From: Dermatemys mawii
Taxonomy: Eukaryota > Chordata > Testudines > Dermatemydidae
Length of the DNA stretch: 64,000 nucleotides
Reading direction: 5' to 3'
Assembly: GCA_007922305.1 (NCBI GenBank)
Contig: ML677364.1
Location: 16,886,260-16,950,259 of the forward strand
This document shows positions 24,001 to 33,215 of this stretch, one piece after another. The translations under genes were made by a program, and so were the position numbers. Every line of letters starts with the position of its first letter. Within the stretch, counting starts at the first letter, position 1. The notes under the pieces were generated by a model. The model made no database searches. It was not told the origin of the DNA and saw only the letters and a list, made by a program, of their open reading frames with translations.

Positions 24001-24624
24001 CAATCCCATGCTCTGGGTGTCCCCACAACTCTGACTGCCAAAGGTTGGGACTGAACAACCGGGGATGGATCACCTGATGATTGCCGTTCTGTTCATTCCT
24101 TTTGAAACATCTGCCATTGGCCACTGTCAGAAGACACGATACTGGGCTAGAGGAACCTTTGGTCTGACCCAGTATGGCCGTGCTTACGTTATCAGACTAA
24201 TAAATCTGTCCCAGAGAGTAATCACTCCCACTGTAATTCACCAGCACAGCAGGACCACCCTGGTGACTCTTGTAAAAAGAGTCATGCAATCATTAATAAT
24301 CATAAGTGATCAGGATCTTGGTTTATATCTGATCCAACAGATAGCACCTTCAGTTACTTCCACTCAATCTTTTAGACTATTAGCAACTTGGAAAAGAAAT
24401 GGTATTTTCTTCTATCACACAAGTGCTGACCACACTGTTGGTACTCCAAGGATCTGATGCTTAAATGTTTTGACAACAAGATCAGTATCTAGAGGAGAAA
24501 GTTCATATTTACCTGGAAGGGATAAGTTATAGAGAGGAACATCCCAGAGATTTTCTGGCAGCTGTGACATCCAATCACCATTTTCATGGCACAGATGAAT
24601 CGATCTTTCCAAAGTGGATTCCAT
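8764..24624 (-). CDS. PLCXD1: PLCXD1, PI-PLC X-domain-containing protein 1, complete frame
   Basis: The order on the minus strand is 24624-24513, 19268-19132, 16872-16744, 15445-15290, 9891-9708 and 9044-8764, in total 999 bases: 332 residues plus TGA. The human protein has 323. PLCXD proteins carry only the X half of the phosphoinositide phospholipase C barrel, without the Y, PH or C2 domains. Visible hallmarks are [10 protein letters not shown] with candidate catalytic His40, [26 protein letters not shown] with a second candidate catalytic His117, [15 protein letters not shown] and NIIAGDFIG. All introns are GT-AG with consistent phases. The first listed ATG (24624) is the only Met upstream of the DWM segment in this exon, but the frame stays open to the acceptor at 24655, so a further 5' coding exon is possible. 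The 400-N gap lies in an intron and costs no coding sequence. Confidence 0.93.
9708..9891 (-). CDS. PLCXD1: PLCXD1 exon with PYWWGN
   Basis: The acceptor is TCCTTTCAG and the donor GTACCT (minus strand). The exon encodes [20 protein letters not shown], the [14 protein letters not shown] segment and QNGRPG with the last codon split. It matches the human exon order. Confidence 0.95.
11960..12684. mobile_element. MITE interrupted by a solo LTR
   Basis: The outer left end (TAAGGGTATGTATGTCTACA) and outer right end (GGCAGTGTATACACAGCCTT) are imperfect inverted copies of each other. Internal inverted segments such as CTACACTGCCC and GGGCAGTGTAGAC lie near the left end. The whole outer element, without the LTR at 12173-12658, is about 235 bp. 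It belongs to the GTCTACAC-ended MITEs abundant in sauropsid genomes; the superfamily is not settled from here. Confidence 0.6.
12173..12658 (+). mobile_element. Solo LTR of an endogenous retrovirus-like element
   Basis: The element starts TGTTAAGA and ends TTTGCAACA, is 486 bp long and is flanked by a perfect 4-bp duplication ACAT (12169-12172 and 12659-12662). A TATA-like TATAAAA at about 12487 and AATAAA at 12564-12569 sit in the order promoter then poly(A) signal, fixing the plus orientation. There is no internal coding region, so it is a recombination remnant. It lies in the fifth intron of PLCXD1. Confidence 0.82.
13011..13129. mobile_element. Short palindromic MITE with TA flanks (copy 1)
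   Basis: The left end GGGTGACCAGATGTCCTGA and right end TGTCTGGTCACCA are inverted repeats, and both flanks are TA. Further copies are at 54836-54953 and 57208-57324. TA duplications suggest Tc1/mariner mobilisation (inference). Confidence 0.75.
13493..13975. repeat. GC-rich repeat block, possibly hAT-derived
   Basis: The block starts CAGCAGTTCTCAACAAACAG, resembling the CAGTGGTTCTCAA terminus of hAT elements, and continues with degenerate units around GGGGTCCAGGGCTG at intervals of about 30-40 bp. It ends near GGTCACCCTAGA. The four long overlapping ORFs inside it are compositional artefacts. Confidence 0.5.
14260..14450 (-). repeat. MIR-like SINE core
   Basis: AAGTGACTTGCCTAAGGTCA, then ACACAGGAAATCTG, then TTGAACCCAGGTTTCCCAAG is the conserved MIR core read on the opposite strand. 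The stretch 14451-15289 that follows holds single-copy-looking intron DNA with a C homopolymer at about 14850. Confidence 0.75.
15290..15445 (-). CDS. PLCXD1: PLCXD1 exon with VVILACRNF
   Basis: The exon is 52 whole codons between the acceptor ACTTTTGTAG and the donor GTAAGT (minus strand). It encodes [20 protein letters not shown] and then [20 protein letters not shown], matching the human block around [13 protein letters not shown]. Confidence 0.95.
15551..15950. other. Assembly gap, 400 N
   Basis: A round 400 N in a PLCXD1 intron. The sequence resuming at 15951 (TAGCCCACGAAAGCTTATGC, then GTGCCACAGGACTC) is a dispersed sauropsid repeat end, so the gap probably hides repeat sequence. Confidence 0.98.
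15951..16025. repeat. 3' end of a dispersed repeat next to the gap
   Basis: The phrases AGCCCACGAAAGCTTATGC and AAGGTGCCACAGGACTC are, to my recollection, very common in turtle genomes. The rest of the element is lost in the gap. Confidence 0.5.
16026..16170 (-). repeat. MIR-like SINE
   Basis: TTCAAGGTCAAAGAGTGAGT, AGTAAAATCAGGGATAGAAC and CCAGATCTCCTGACTCCCA follow the MIR core on the reverse strand, diverged. Confidence 0.65.
16744..16872 (-). CDS. PLCXD1: PLCXD1 exon with second catalytic region
   Basis: The exon is 43 whole codons between the acceptor AACCATTCAG and the donor GTACTG. It encodes [20 protein letters not shown] and then [20 protein letters not shown]. In PI-PLC X domains the second general acid/base His lies in this part; His117 in YFVHMVY is my candidate. 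Confidence 0.95.
17622..18803 (+). mobile_element. 5'-truncated CR1 LINE with an internal duplication
   Basis: The copy starts within the RT region (CATGGGATAAGAGGGAAGG), includes a degenerate LFNIFINDL motif and AQ-type thumb sequence, then the C-terminal part ([19 protein letters not shown]) and a 3' UTR ending near CTGGGCTAGACGGACCA. Stops and indels break the frame. About 80 bp of 3' sequence is present twice, at 18412-18490 and 18528-18612. It lies in a PLCXD1 intron, antisense to the gene. Confidence 0.85.
19132..19268 (-). CDS. PLCXD1: PLCXD1 exon with GSHDTMTY
   Basis: The acceptor is TTCTACAG and the donor GTAACC. The first two bases finish Gly38, then [20 protein letters not shown] carries candidate catalytic His40. 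The exon ends IIMKWSITQ on a full codon. Confidence 0.96.
19625..19995 (-). mobile_element. CR1 3' fragment
   Basis: Read on the reverse strand it ends GGTCCCTTCTGGC-like text and TCTATGA; on the plus strand TCATAGATTTCAAAGCCAGA and TTCCAATGGTGAATTACTC mark the same subfamily as 26373-26625, 40165-40322 and 46466-47066. It is a 5'-truncated copy. Confidence 0.8.
20041..20211. mobile_element. hAT-like MITE with perfect 8-bp target duplication
   Basis: This 171-bp element has inverted ends (CATATGTGTGCGCACAGG against CTGCACACGCCTATG). It is flanked by identical CTCTTCAC at 20033-20040 and 20212-20219. The unit GTGTGCGCACAGG is tandemly repeated at the left end. The perfect duplication suggests a relatively recent insertion. 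Confidence 0.82.
21349..21535 (+). repeat. MIR-like SINE, well preserved
   Basis: GCAGTGTGACCTAGTGGATA, AGAACACTGGACTGGGACTC, TCTATTCCCAGCTCTGCCAT and CTCAGTTTCCCCATCTGTAA give nearly the whole MIR-type tRNA-related head and core. It ends where the CR1 outer copy begins. Confidence 0.88.
21555..24197 (+). mobile_element. CR1 LINE copy interrupted by an opposite CR1
   Basis: The outer element is 21555-21966 plus about 23031-24197. The left part encodes a degraded RT start ([44 protein letters not shown]). The right part resumes with [20 protein letters not shown] and GSVL, then the C-terminal block [20 protein letters not shown] and a 3' UTR ending near CTTTTGGTCTGACCCAGTA. The interruption falls in the RT motif that reads LDFQKAFDKV in the copy at 37.5 kb. 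About 14 bp of it are missing. Confidence 0.85.
21967..23030 (-). mobile_element. CR1 copy inserted inside another CR1
   Basis: On the minus strand this copy runs from RT sequence ([20 protein letters not shown] with stops afterwards) to a 3' end with TTCTATGATTTTGTGATTCT at 21967, the octamer-rich CR1 tail. It is about 1.06 kb and 5' truncated. It has no target duplication, as usual for CR1. Confidence 0.85.
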
Positions 24625-24655
24625 TATTTGCAACAGTGGGTTCTCACAGGATGTT
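24513..24655 (-). CDS. PLCXD1: PLCXD1 first recognised coding exon
   Basis: The acceptor TTCTTTTCAG precedes base 24655 and the donor is GTAAAT after 24513 (minus strand). The ATG at 24624-24622 starts [20 protein letters not shown], then [15 protein letters not shown] with the last codon split. DWM...LWDVPL aligns with the human N-terminus. Bases 24655-24625 are open in the same frame, so this could be an internal exon. Confidence 0.85.
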
Positions 24656-25311
24656 CTGAAAAGAATTGAAGTATTTTGTACATTATAAATAGTTTGGGTG
24701 ATGTGTGCTCCTATTGTATAACTTACATTTGATCTGCCTGATGAGCTGCAGTCCTGCGGCCTGATGACAAGCGCACTGAAGTCAGCGGAAAGGCTCCCAT
24801 TAACTTCAGTGAGCTTTGCGCTGAGACCTCTATACTCTGGAAAAGGAGTCAATTTACTACTAAGCTGGAGGAGGTTAATTAATGGTCTCTGAAGTTTAAG
24901 TTTGGCATCATTATCCTCCTTGGAACCACATGTTCATAACCCAGCAGGATCACCTCAGTCTTTCCTTCTGAGGTAAATAATCTAAGAACCATGCAATTTA
25001 CTATGTGTGGCCTTTCAGGCAAGGGCACAGGCTCAATATGCTAATTAAAGATCCCACGGCACTATCCCTAATCAAATTTCTTTCCCCTTCACTATTGTTA
25101 TGTGCATCAGTCGGCTGGTCCCCTCTTCTCCCAGCAAACCTGCATTTCAGTGGTGCTGTGTGTACTGTATATTGATCAGAGGTGCTACGTAAGCTTAAAA
25201 TAACATTTTTAAATGCTAAATATTTGCAAGAAATTGGATAGTTTCTCTCTTTGCCTTTCTATACAGTCAATGGAAGCTCCTAGGTCTGCAGCACTTCTGA
25301 TTATCAGGCCA

Positions 25312-25333
25312 ATTATTTAGGTACCTAAATAAT
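25312..25333. repeat. Perfect 22-bp palindrome
   Basis: ATTATTTAGGT and its exact complement abut with no spacer. It is the centre of a longer imperfect inverted repeat (GGCCAATTA... GGGGCCTAAC), probably an old foldback element. Confidence 0.6.
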
Positions 25334-25930
25334 GATTATGGGGCCTAACTTTAGGCACCCCTTTTTGAAAAGCTCTGTTTTGGACTCCACACCACTTTTC
25401 ATAGGGATTTCTTGGGCTAAGTTTTTTCCACACACAAGCCACCCCACAGAGTTCGAGCACAGCCTCTGAACTTGAAGCCAGTCTCCAAATGAACCTTATT
25501 AGCTAGGTAAACCAATGAAATAAGCCTGTGAGATTTACATTCCAGATCTTTAGGATGATGCTGTAACATCACCACTCAAAGTTCCTCCAACACATGGCTG
25601 AGACTACGAGGGGCAGATCCTCAGCTGGTGGAAATGGTCAGAGTTCCATTGACATTAACAGAGCTATGACAATTTACATGAGCTAAGGCTCTACCCCTTG
25701 TGTGGCAATGATTCTCCCTACTGCCAAGGAGGACTTGATGCTGCTCTCTCTCAAGCCCGTGAAAGTCAGGCTTGTGATGGAAACTGAGATTCAGCTGCTA
25801 TAAATAACGCACTGAAATTTTGATCCTAAAAATAACTACAAATATTGATTATATGTTTTCTCTCTTCCCCCCTTCCTCTGTTGCTTGTCTTCTTAGACCC
25901 CGATCCTGCATTCCTGCATAAGGGTCTAGC

Positions 25931-26242
25931 AAAGGGGTAGGCAACCTATGGCACATGTGCCAAAGGCGGCACGTGAGCTGATTTTCAGTGTCACTCACAC
26001 TGCCCGGGTCCTGGCCACCGGTCTGGGGGGCTCTGCGTTTTAATTTAATTTTAAATGAAGCTTCTTAAATATTTTAAAAACTTTATTTACTTTATATACA
26101 ATAATAGTTTAGTTCTATATTATAGACTTATAGAAAGAGACCTTCTAAAAACACTGAAATGTTTTACTGGCACGCAAAACCTTAAATTAGAGTAAATAAA
26201 TGAAGACTCGGCACACCACTTCTGAAAGGTTGCCAATCCCTA
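25931..26242. mobile_element. hAT-like MITE, GGGGTAGGCAACC family (copy 1)
   Basis: The left end AAGGGGTAGGCAACCTATGG and right end AAGGTTGCCAATCCCT form inverted repeats. The AT-rich middle (TAATTTAATTTTAAATGAAG) is shared with 45479-45787 and, inverted, 46533-46843. Flanks (GTCTAGCA and GCAGTGCA) are only weakly similar, so the copy is older. Confidence 0.8.
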
Positions 26243-26372
26243 GCAGTGCAGAGTCCCACTGAAGTCAGGGGAGCTCTGCTCAGGTGCAAGACTTTGTCAG
26301 CCCATGAGCAACACATGGCAAAATCAGGGCCTTCCTCCGTTGTAGGAACTTTGAGGCAGAGATTATGTCTTC

Positions 26373-26625
26373 CTGTAGATTTTAAGGCCAGAAGAGACAT
26401 TATACGCTAGTCTGCCCTTCTATATACCACAGATCATAGACTCTAACCCAGTAATTTCTGCATTAAGCCCATATGTTCTGTCTGAGCTACAGCCTGTCTT
26501 TTAGAAAGAGATCCAGTCTTGCTTAAAGACTGGAAAGCAATGGAGAGTCCATCTCACCCCTAGATAAGTTGTTCCAATGGTTAGTTACCCTCACTGATAA
26601 AAAATGTCTTATTTCTAGTCTGACA
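26373..26625 (-). mobile_element. CR1 3' fragment
   Basis: GATTTTAAGGCCAGAAGAGA, ATCCAGTCTTGCTTAAAGAC and GTTGTTCCAATGGTTAGTTA match the 3' end of the same CR1 subfamily seen at 19625-19995. Bases 24656-25930 before it show no feature I can name beyond the palindrome at 25312. Confidence 0.75.
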
Positions 26626-28099
26626 GTAGACAGGCTAGCCGTGGACAGTGCCAAGCAATTTGTGGATGTTACCATAATAAAAATAATAAATATGAAACGC
26701 AGTGAAACCTGTGAAATTCCTGATGAAATAATGAAAGTGAGTTCACCGTTCCCCTGAGGAACAAACTAATACAGCAGTGATTGGGGAAAATATGTTTACA
26801 TAAACTAAGTGAACTGCCACTTCAGAATAAATCATCTGTGGAACACGCAGGCAAAAGCATCCACATCTAGAAATAGTCTAAATAATACAGAATCCAACTC
26901 ACAGATTGCTTTTAAAAGAAGTACATATTCAAATAATTCCAGGTCTTTGATTTAGTTACACTATACTTTTGTTCTCAAGTGGGAAGGGTTTATTTTAGTT
27001 TTACTTACTCTTATGAAATCATTGGTTTTCATCTCAGCTGTTCATTTCTTCAAAAAGATTTCTGCTTTTCTAGCAGCTTGTCTTCCCCTGTGAAAAGACT
27101 GAACTGCATCTCACAGACTACAGGAAATAAATGCAAACAAGCACAGCATCTACCTGCTATGGGATTGGTCGAAGTCTGCTGCACACTCTCAGATCAAGTG
27201 ACACCCAGCTTTATGAGAAGAGGAAGAACAAAAGTTCCTCAGGTTAGTGAAGCTGCCTAACATGTAAGAATAAGACACTGTATTGCTTCATGATTAATGT
27301 ACATGCAAGGAATAAGGAAATGAAGTCTAGTAGCATACAAAGGAATAATATTTAACAAACTTTTTGCTGCATTTTAAGATGTAAGGATGAAAAGGACTGT
27401 AGAGGAGCTAATCTATCTTATTTTTCTATTAATTATCACTTTATCTTCTAACAGCATTTCCATTCTCCATTTCAAGGAGAAGAACTAGATGACCTAATAT
27501 TTCTTCTCCCATCTCCAACTTCTACAATTTCTACATTTAGGATGTAGGTTATCATCATTTATCCAGGTATTTTACAAACATAGGAAGTGAAGTTCCCATG
27601 CTCTAAGAGCTTACTATCTAAATAGACAACCTATATACAGATAGTGGGTGAATGACATGTACTGATAACTAGGTTGATTCACCAGTAAAGTTTATCAACC
27701 ACCCTGCTAGTTACAATTTTTTTTTTCACCATTCCTAGAGACATTGCGATATCAGCTGCATGCAGTGGAGTGAATACATTAGCACGCTCCCCTATTCAAA
27801 AAGTACATTGAATGTCTAGTCTCCAGATGACGGAGGTGATCTTAAGGAGTTATTTAGAGCTTTTGTTATTGTAATTTAGAAGCACATTTCTAAAAGTGCC
27901 TCTACTTCACTGTTATAATACAATGTGATTTATTTTTATATAGCTTCCTTAATTCAGAGCATTACAAAATGCTCCAGAGACACTGAACAGAGACATAGTA
28001 CTTTTCTAAAGCTGGGTAAGGAGACTATCAGTGGGAGTGAAGGAAGGCCAGTATGGTGTACCAGTAAGAAGTGGCTGCCGGTACTCACCTGTATACAGC

Positions 28100-28320
28100 C
28101 AACATAAAAGTGCTACCACAGCAGTGCTTTAATGTTGTTGCCCCTCCTCTCCCCTGGCCACCAACAGAGCCCCGGCGGGGAGGGGCAGCATGAGCCGGGC
28201 AACGCAGATGGGTTGGCTTGGGGAGGCTGACCCTAAGCCCCGCCTCTTCCGCCCAAGGCCCAGCCCCTTCCAGGGCCTCAGACCCCTGTATCTGTAAGCG
28301 TTTAATGTTACTTTCACCCC
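28100..28320. repeat. GC-rich dispersed repeat
   Basis: A sharply bounded GC-rich block in AT-rich surroundings, with CTGTATACAGCC before it and GCCCAGCCCCTTCCAGGGCC near its end. I cannot assign the family; overlapping ORFs are compositional. The surrounding 26626-28100 and 28321-28631 hold nothing recognisable. Confidence 0.4.
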
Positions 28321-28631
28321 TGCTATCAGCAGCAGAGAGTGGAAGTTAGAAGGTTTGGAGTAGAGTTAAAAAAAATAAGTGTTTAAGAGCACTAAAAATA
28401 CAAGCTATCGTGTGTCACAGTTCTTGGGTTGCTGACAGGCACCTCCGGTTATCTGATTGCTGCAAAACCCATAGCCCCACCCCCACACCCCAATCTGCAT
28501 GAACAGGAGTCTTTATGATGAAAAATTGAGGTAACAGTCTGACCACATTTGAAGGGGATGGGGCTCCTGGTTCCCACTCTCCAAGTCCTTTTGGTACAAT
28601 CCAAAATTCCCTACCACCGGAAGGGATAGAG

Positions 28632-29239
28632 CAGGGGTGGGCCAACTACGGCCCCTGACCTCCCAGCTGGGGAGGCTAGTCCTTCCCTCCTTCCCTATTA
28701 TCCCCCCTTTTCCGGAGCCACGCTGCCGATTGGGCAGTACTCTGGGGGGCGGAGCTGCACGCTCCGACCGGGCCGCGTGGCTGCCAGACATGCTGCTCTG
28801 AGCAGTGTGGTAAGGCTGGGCCAGGAGGTTAGATAAGGGGCAGAGGGTCCGGGGGAGCTGTCAGGAGACAGGGAATGGGTGTGGGGGGTTGGATAAGTGT
28901 GGGAGTTCCAGGAGGCCTGCCAGGGGGCAGGTGTGTGGATAGGGGTCAGGGCAGTTAGGGGACAGGGAGCAGAGGGATTAGATAGGGGTGGTGTCCTGGG
29001 GCGTGATTAGGGTTGGGGGAGGTTCGGGGAGGGGGGCAGTCAGGGGACAAGGAGCGGGAGAGGGGGGTTGGATGGGTCAGGGACTCTGAAGGGGGTAGTT
29101 AGGAGGGTGGTAAGTTGAAGGGGGCCAGATAGGAGGTGGGGGCCAGGCTGTTTGGGGAGGCATAGCCTTCCCTACCCAGCTCTCCATACAGTTTGCAACC
29201 TCGATGTGGCCCTCAGCCCAAAAAGTTTGCCCACTCATG
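28632..29239. mobile_element. hAT-like element with an internal G-rich minisatellite
   Basis: The left end CAGGGGTGGGCCAACTACGG and right end AAAAAGTTTGCCCACTCATG are the terminal repeats of a common vertebrate non-autonomous hAT family. 28800-29130 is a degenerate tandem array of units around GGGGACAGGGAGCAGAGGG and GGTTGGATAGG. Flanking octamers GGATAGAG and AGGTAGGG agree at 5 of 8 positions. Confidence 0.75.
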
Positions 29240-30819
29240 AGGTAGGGGATAGTGGTACTGACTGCTTAACAGCTCACCTGAGGCTTGCTGAACCTATGCT
29301 GCCTGTCCAGTATAGTGTTGTCTGCTTGTAGGCACAGGGGAGATCAGTGGGTGAGCTTCTTGAGGGCAGTTTCTATGAAGTCTTCCAGGAGCCCCCCTTG
29401 GGAGCTGCTGTCTCCTTTCTCCCAGGGCTGCCCAACAACTGTCTGGAACAACCAGCTTTTAAACTCTTATTCCATCCCTGACATGATTGATAGGGCTGGA
29501 GAGGCGGAGCCAGCCTTGCCCACAGTAGCCCTTTAACCTAGTCACTAGTGTGGGGGTTTATTCACCTTGTCACACTATGAAGGAAAGCAGATGAATCCAA
29601 CAATGGGGAGGGTGGTGCAGGGGCCATCAAGCACAAAGCAAACGGGAATTTTTTTAAAGTAAGATGTGAAACTGAGAAATCACTAAGGGAAGCGGAGTTA
29701 GATGGCAAAGGAGGAGGTGAGCAGAGGGATATGAAGTCAGCAATACAGGATGAAGTAGAGTCCATGAAGAGTTTTAAAACTCAGGAAGACAAAGTTAAAT
29801 TTGATTCAGAAACTTCATAGGAAGGCAAGGTGTTGGAGGATGGGTGATACAGTTATATGGTTCTCAGGCACTAGTGTGATGCATACATTAGAAATAGACA
29901 GCTAGGTTCCTGCATGCTAGAGCAACTCTGGCTACAGCAGTCTGGACACTTTCAAATTTAAGAAGTAAAGGGCATGAATTCTCCTCTGGAGTGACACTGG
30001 TGATGTCAATGGAGGTAAGTGTGATCACAAACTGGCCCTAAGGCTTTAGAACAACCATAAAAGAAGGAATAACAGGATACAAATCAGCAAGCGATTAAGC
30101 AATGACTAAGTATTTCAACAGAGGAATAGTCAAGATAAGGATGAATTCTGGTAGTATTGCAGAGATCATGATAAGCAGATTTGCAGATGAGGAAGCTGTG
30201 GGAGCAAAAAACTCCAGGGTGTCTTCAGGATTTCTGGCTTTGGTTGCAAAAAATGTCTGAGTTAAAGCGATTAATAGTGGAGTTAGAAATATTGGACAAC
30301 AAGGAACTCAGGAGGCATTGGTGAGTTTTTGAAGCATTCAATAACAGCTGATAGAATCAAGACAGGGAGCTATAAGGGGATCAAAGAGTGAGTTGATGGA
30401 AACAGAGAGATGATTTATGTCTGTGTAGCTGAGTGAAATGTTTCTGTTTTGTTAGTTATGTAGGCATCCATAACAGCTCCATAGTTAAAGCTGATTTGAA
30501 TTTTGCACTTAGAGCAGGCACTCAACCATTTTATTGTGTGTGAAGAATACACTTTATTTTTCCTCCCCACTGCATCACTTACTCTTTGAATTGTGAATGG
30601 ATTTTCTGAAACTTTACAAGTGAATCTGGCTGAGTTAAAAGTATTTATAAAGGGTCCCTTAATAAATTATGCTGCTGTGTGAGACCCCTTTTTGTCCTGA
30701 CTGATCTTGTCTCAGACACCATCTAGCTAAGCAAAAAGTGGTATAGAAGCACTGTGGTGCAATGGGTAGTTTTTTAAAAGAAATGTTTAGTATTGATGGT
30801 CCTTTTCCATGCTATAAGG
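29240..30819. other. Unassigned intergenic DNA
   Basis: No ORF of interest and no repeat family that I can name. GGAGTGACACTGGTGATGTC-type text near 29990 resembles a dispersed sauropsid repeat but is too diverged to call. Confidence 0.5.
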
Positions 30820-31162
30820 CAGGGTTGTGCAAACTTCATTGCATTGCGACCCCCCTTCTGCCAGCAAAAATTGCAATTCAGCTTCCACCCTGGGAAGGGG
30901 GCCCAAAGCTGAATCACAAGCCCTGCACCACTGGGGGCAGCGGGGCAAAGCTGAAGCTTGAAGGCTTCATCCCTGGGCACGTGGAGACTGTAACCTGAGC
31001 CCCACTGCCCAAAGCTGAAGGCTACAATCCTGGGCAGTGGGGCGTGGACTTATGACTTCATTGCCAGGCCCCAGCAAGTCTAACGCCAGCCCTGGTGACC
31101 TCTCCATTAAAATCAGGTCATGACCCACTTTGGGGTCCCAACCCACAGCTTGAGAACCGCTG
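30820..31162. mobile_element. hAT-like element with 8-bp target duplication
   Basis: The element starts CAGGGTTGTGCAAACTT and ends CCCACAGCTTGAGAACCGCTG, typical hAT ends. It is flanked by CTATAAGG (30812-30819) and CTATAAGA (31163-31170). Its middle is a GC-rich foldback around AAAGCTGAAG repeats. Confidence 0.8.
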
Positions 31163-31179
31163 CTATAAGATATGGAAAT

Positions 31180-31949
31180 GCAATATTAAGGCATCCAAAC
31201 AGTCTTTAACTGTGAATTTCTGGGCTTTGCAATGCTTGTGTTTGGTATATGTACCTCAGAGTAGCACTCTGCAGCCCCCATATTTACCACTGTCATATAA
31301 TTATCATATGTTTTGTACAAAATATGCCTTGTGAAGTATACTTTTAGAAGTCTTAATATCCTGAACATTAATATCCTGTTAGATTGTGTGTGCTATCCTT
31401 GTATGTAAAGTGATGAAGTTTTGCTATGTATGTGTTATTGAAATATGTTGTGAGGTTGGGAGATGCCCATATCCTACCTTTTAATTGCAAACAAAGACCA
31501 GCCAGATGTGCTGATGGCCCATTAAAGGGAATCCACTCTCAAAACATCAGCCATCCCAGAAACTTCTCAGAGAGAGCATGTATACAATGGAGACTGCTTG
31601 GCCAATGGGGACTGCCTGATTCCCACATCACAGCAAAAAATCTTTTCAGCAAACTGGAAGAAAATATAAAAGAGGGGAAGTAACATCATCATTTGGCCTA
31701 TCTTTCCCTTCCCCCAGCTCAATACCTGGAAGACATGTGTAGAGGACAAATACTTTGAACTGGGGAAAGGTGGGCCAGGCCTGGAGGGGAAGTTCCGGCT
31801 CATGTATTGAAGATCTGTGACCTCTTTGTTCCCTCTGTCAGAAGGAGACACAGCTTGATTCAAATCCTCCACAGTGTGAGGAATACTCCAGGTTGGTGGG
31901 ACAGAGGGCTCAGCGGTCCCACAGTCCAGGTTGCAGCCCAAGGACCCCA
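31180..31949 (+). mobile_element. LTR-like sequence ahead of gypsy copy 1
   Basis: The block ends in CA directly before the leader TCACAGTGGCACAGTGAG. It shares the phrase ACAAAATATGCCTTGTGA with the LTR-like blocks at about 40490 and 61595. The left boundary is uncertain (TGTG candidates at 31211 and 31238). Confidence 0.5.
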
Positions 31950-33186
31950 TCACAGTGGCACAGTGAGCAGGGTGAAATCTTAGTGAGATTTGTATTTCAT
32001 ATTGTGGTGTAGAGATCTTAAGTGAGACTTTAAGTGTGGTGGCTGAAGACAGTCAACAAGAAGGTTACGAGTTTGTTATTTTCTGTTTGCTTATTTCGGG
32101 AAAGGAAAATAGGAACAGAAAAAGCAGAAAGATGGGCAAGCATGATGCAGTTACAAAACTGGAGAAGTACAGGCTGCAGATTGCAGAAAAAGAGAAACAA
32201 CATCAGCAAAAGAGAAAGAGAAAGCTGATAAGTTAGCACACCAGTGAATCCTAGATCTGCAAATAAGCAGATAAGTGCAAGAAGCAAGCACATCAGCTGG
32301 TCCTAAAGATGAAAACAAAGGAGGTTGATCAGAGTAAGAGAGCAAAAGCACTAAATGGATCTGGCAGACAAGCAGACCCCACACACACTGGTGATTCCCA
32401 CCTCTCCAAAAATCCACAAATGGGAACAATTGTAATCAAGTAACAGATGATGTTGCAGAATATTTCACTACCTTTGAGAGTCTGTGTGTGGTAAAGCTCT
32501 AAATATATTCAATGAAATGCTAATTCTGGATGCTTTGAAGTACTGTAAATTGAAAGAAACAGTTTTAAAACATTTTCAGATTACCTCTGAACCATATAGA
32601 GGAAATTTAGAAATCTTAAAAGGGGTGCTGGTATGAGTAATGGGGAATATGTGAATAAAATGAAAGATTTGATGGGAAGATGTGTGAGGGGCAAAGGGGT
32701 TGCAAGCTTTGAAGAAATGTTTGACCTTGGTGCTCATAAGCATTTCCTAAGCATATGTAAAGATGTTGTGAAACAGTGTCTGTGGGACAAAAATGTGAAA
32801 ACTGTGGATGAGATGGCATTTCTAACTGATGCCTTTGAGCAGACCTGGGCACAGTAGGGTTGTCAAGGTTAATGGCAGGGTATTCTTAGGATTGAAGGAT
32901 ATAGGGGCACCAATTTCTCTGATTAAGCAGATGCCACCTGGTCAAATGGAAGAAATAGTAGATGGCAGCAGAACCAGATTCCCTGTGCCACTAGCTAGAG
33001 TTCATGTAGTATGGGAAGATTTGGAAAGTGTTTTGACAGTGGGGGTGATGGAACACTTGGTTGACATGCTTCTTGGAAATGATTTTTTCCACGTAGCTCA
33101 GGTTGTTAAGGGGTTTGCCCACAACAAAAAGGACTATTATGCTGGGACCCCTGAGGGAAAGAATAAAGTCCCAGGAACTGCTGGGT
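31950..33186 (+). pseudogene. Gypsy (Gmr1-like) copy 1: gag with SCAN-like domain and retropepsin, broken
   Basis: A leader and a short gag start (MGKHDAVTKLEKYRLQIAEK, 32132 on) end at a stop. A second frame, 32633-32857, encodes a 74-residue helical segment (EYVNKMKDLMGRCVRGKGVA... DEMAFLTDAFEQ) that resembles the capsid-derived SCAN fold of Gmr1-like gag. Overlapping it, 32829-33188 encodes an aspartic-protease-like stretch, GLKDIGAPISLI, where retropepsins have D-S/T-G-A, and later VDMLLGNDFF for the usual ILG.DF. The catalytic Asp is kept but D-I-G is unusual. The element stops before any RT. Family assignment is inference from motifs; retrotransposon origin is firm. Confidence 0.7.
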
Positions 33187-33215
33187 GAGACACAGCTTGA
33201 TTCAAATCCTGCTGG

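Noticed and set aside
24657..24852. Extension of the PLCXD1 first-exon ORF upstream of 24655
   Set aside because: A good acceptor (TTCTTTTCAG) ends the exon at 24655 and the upstream translation does not resemble PLCXD proteins.
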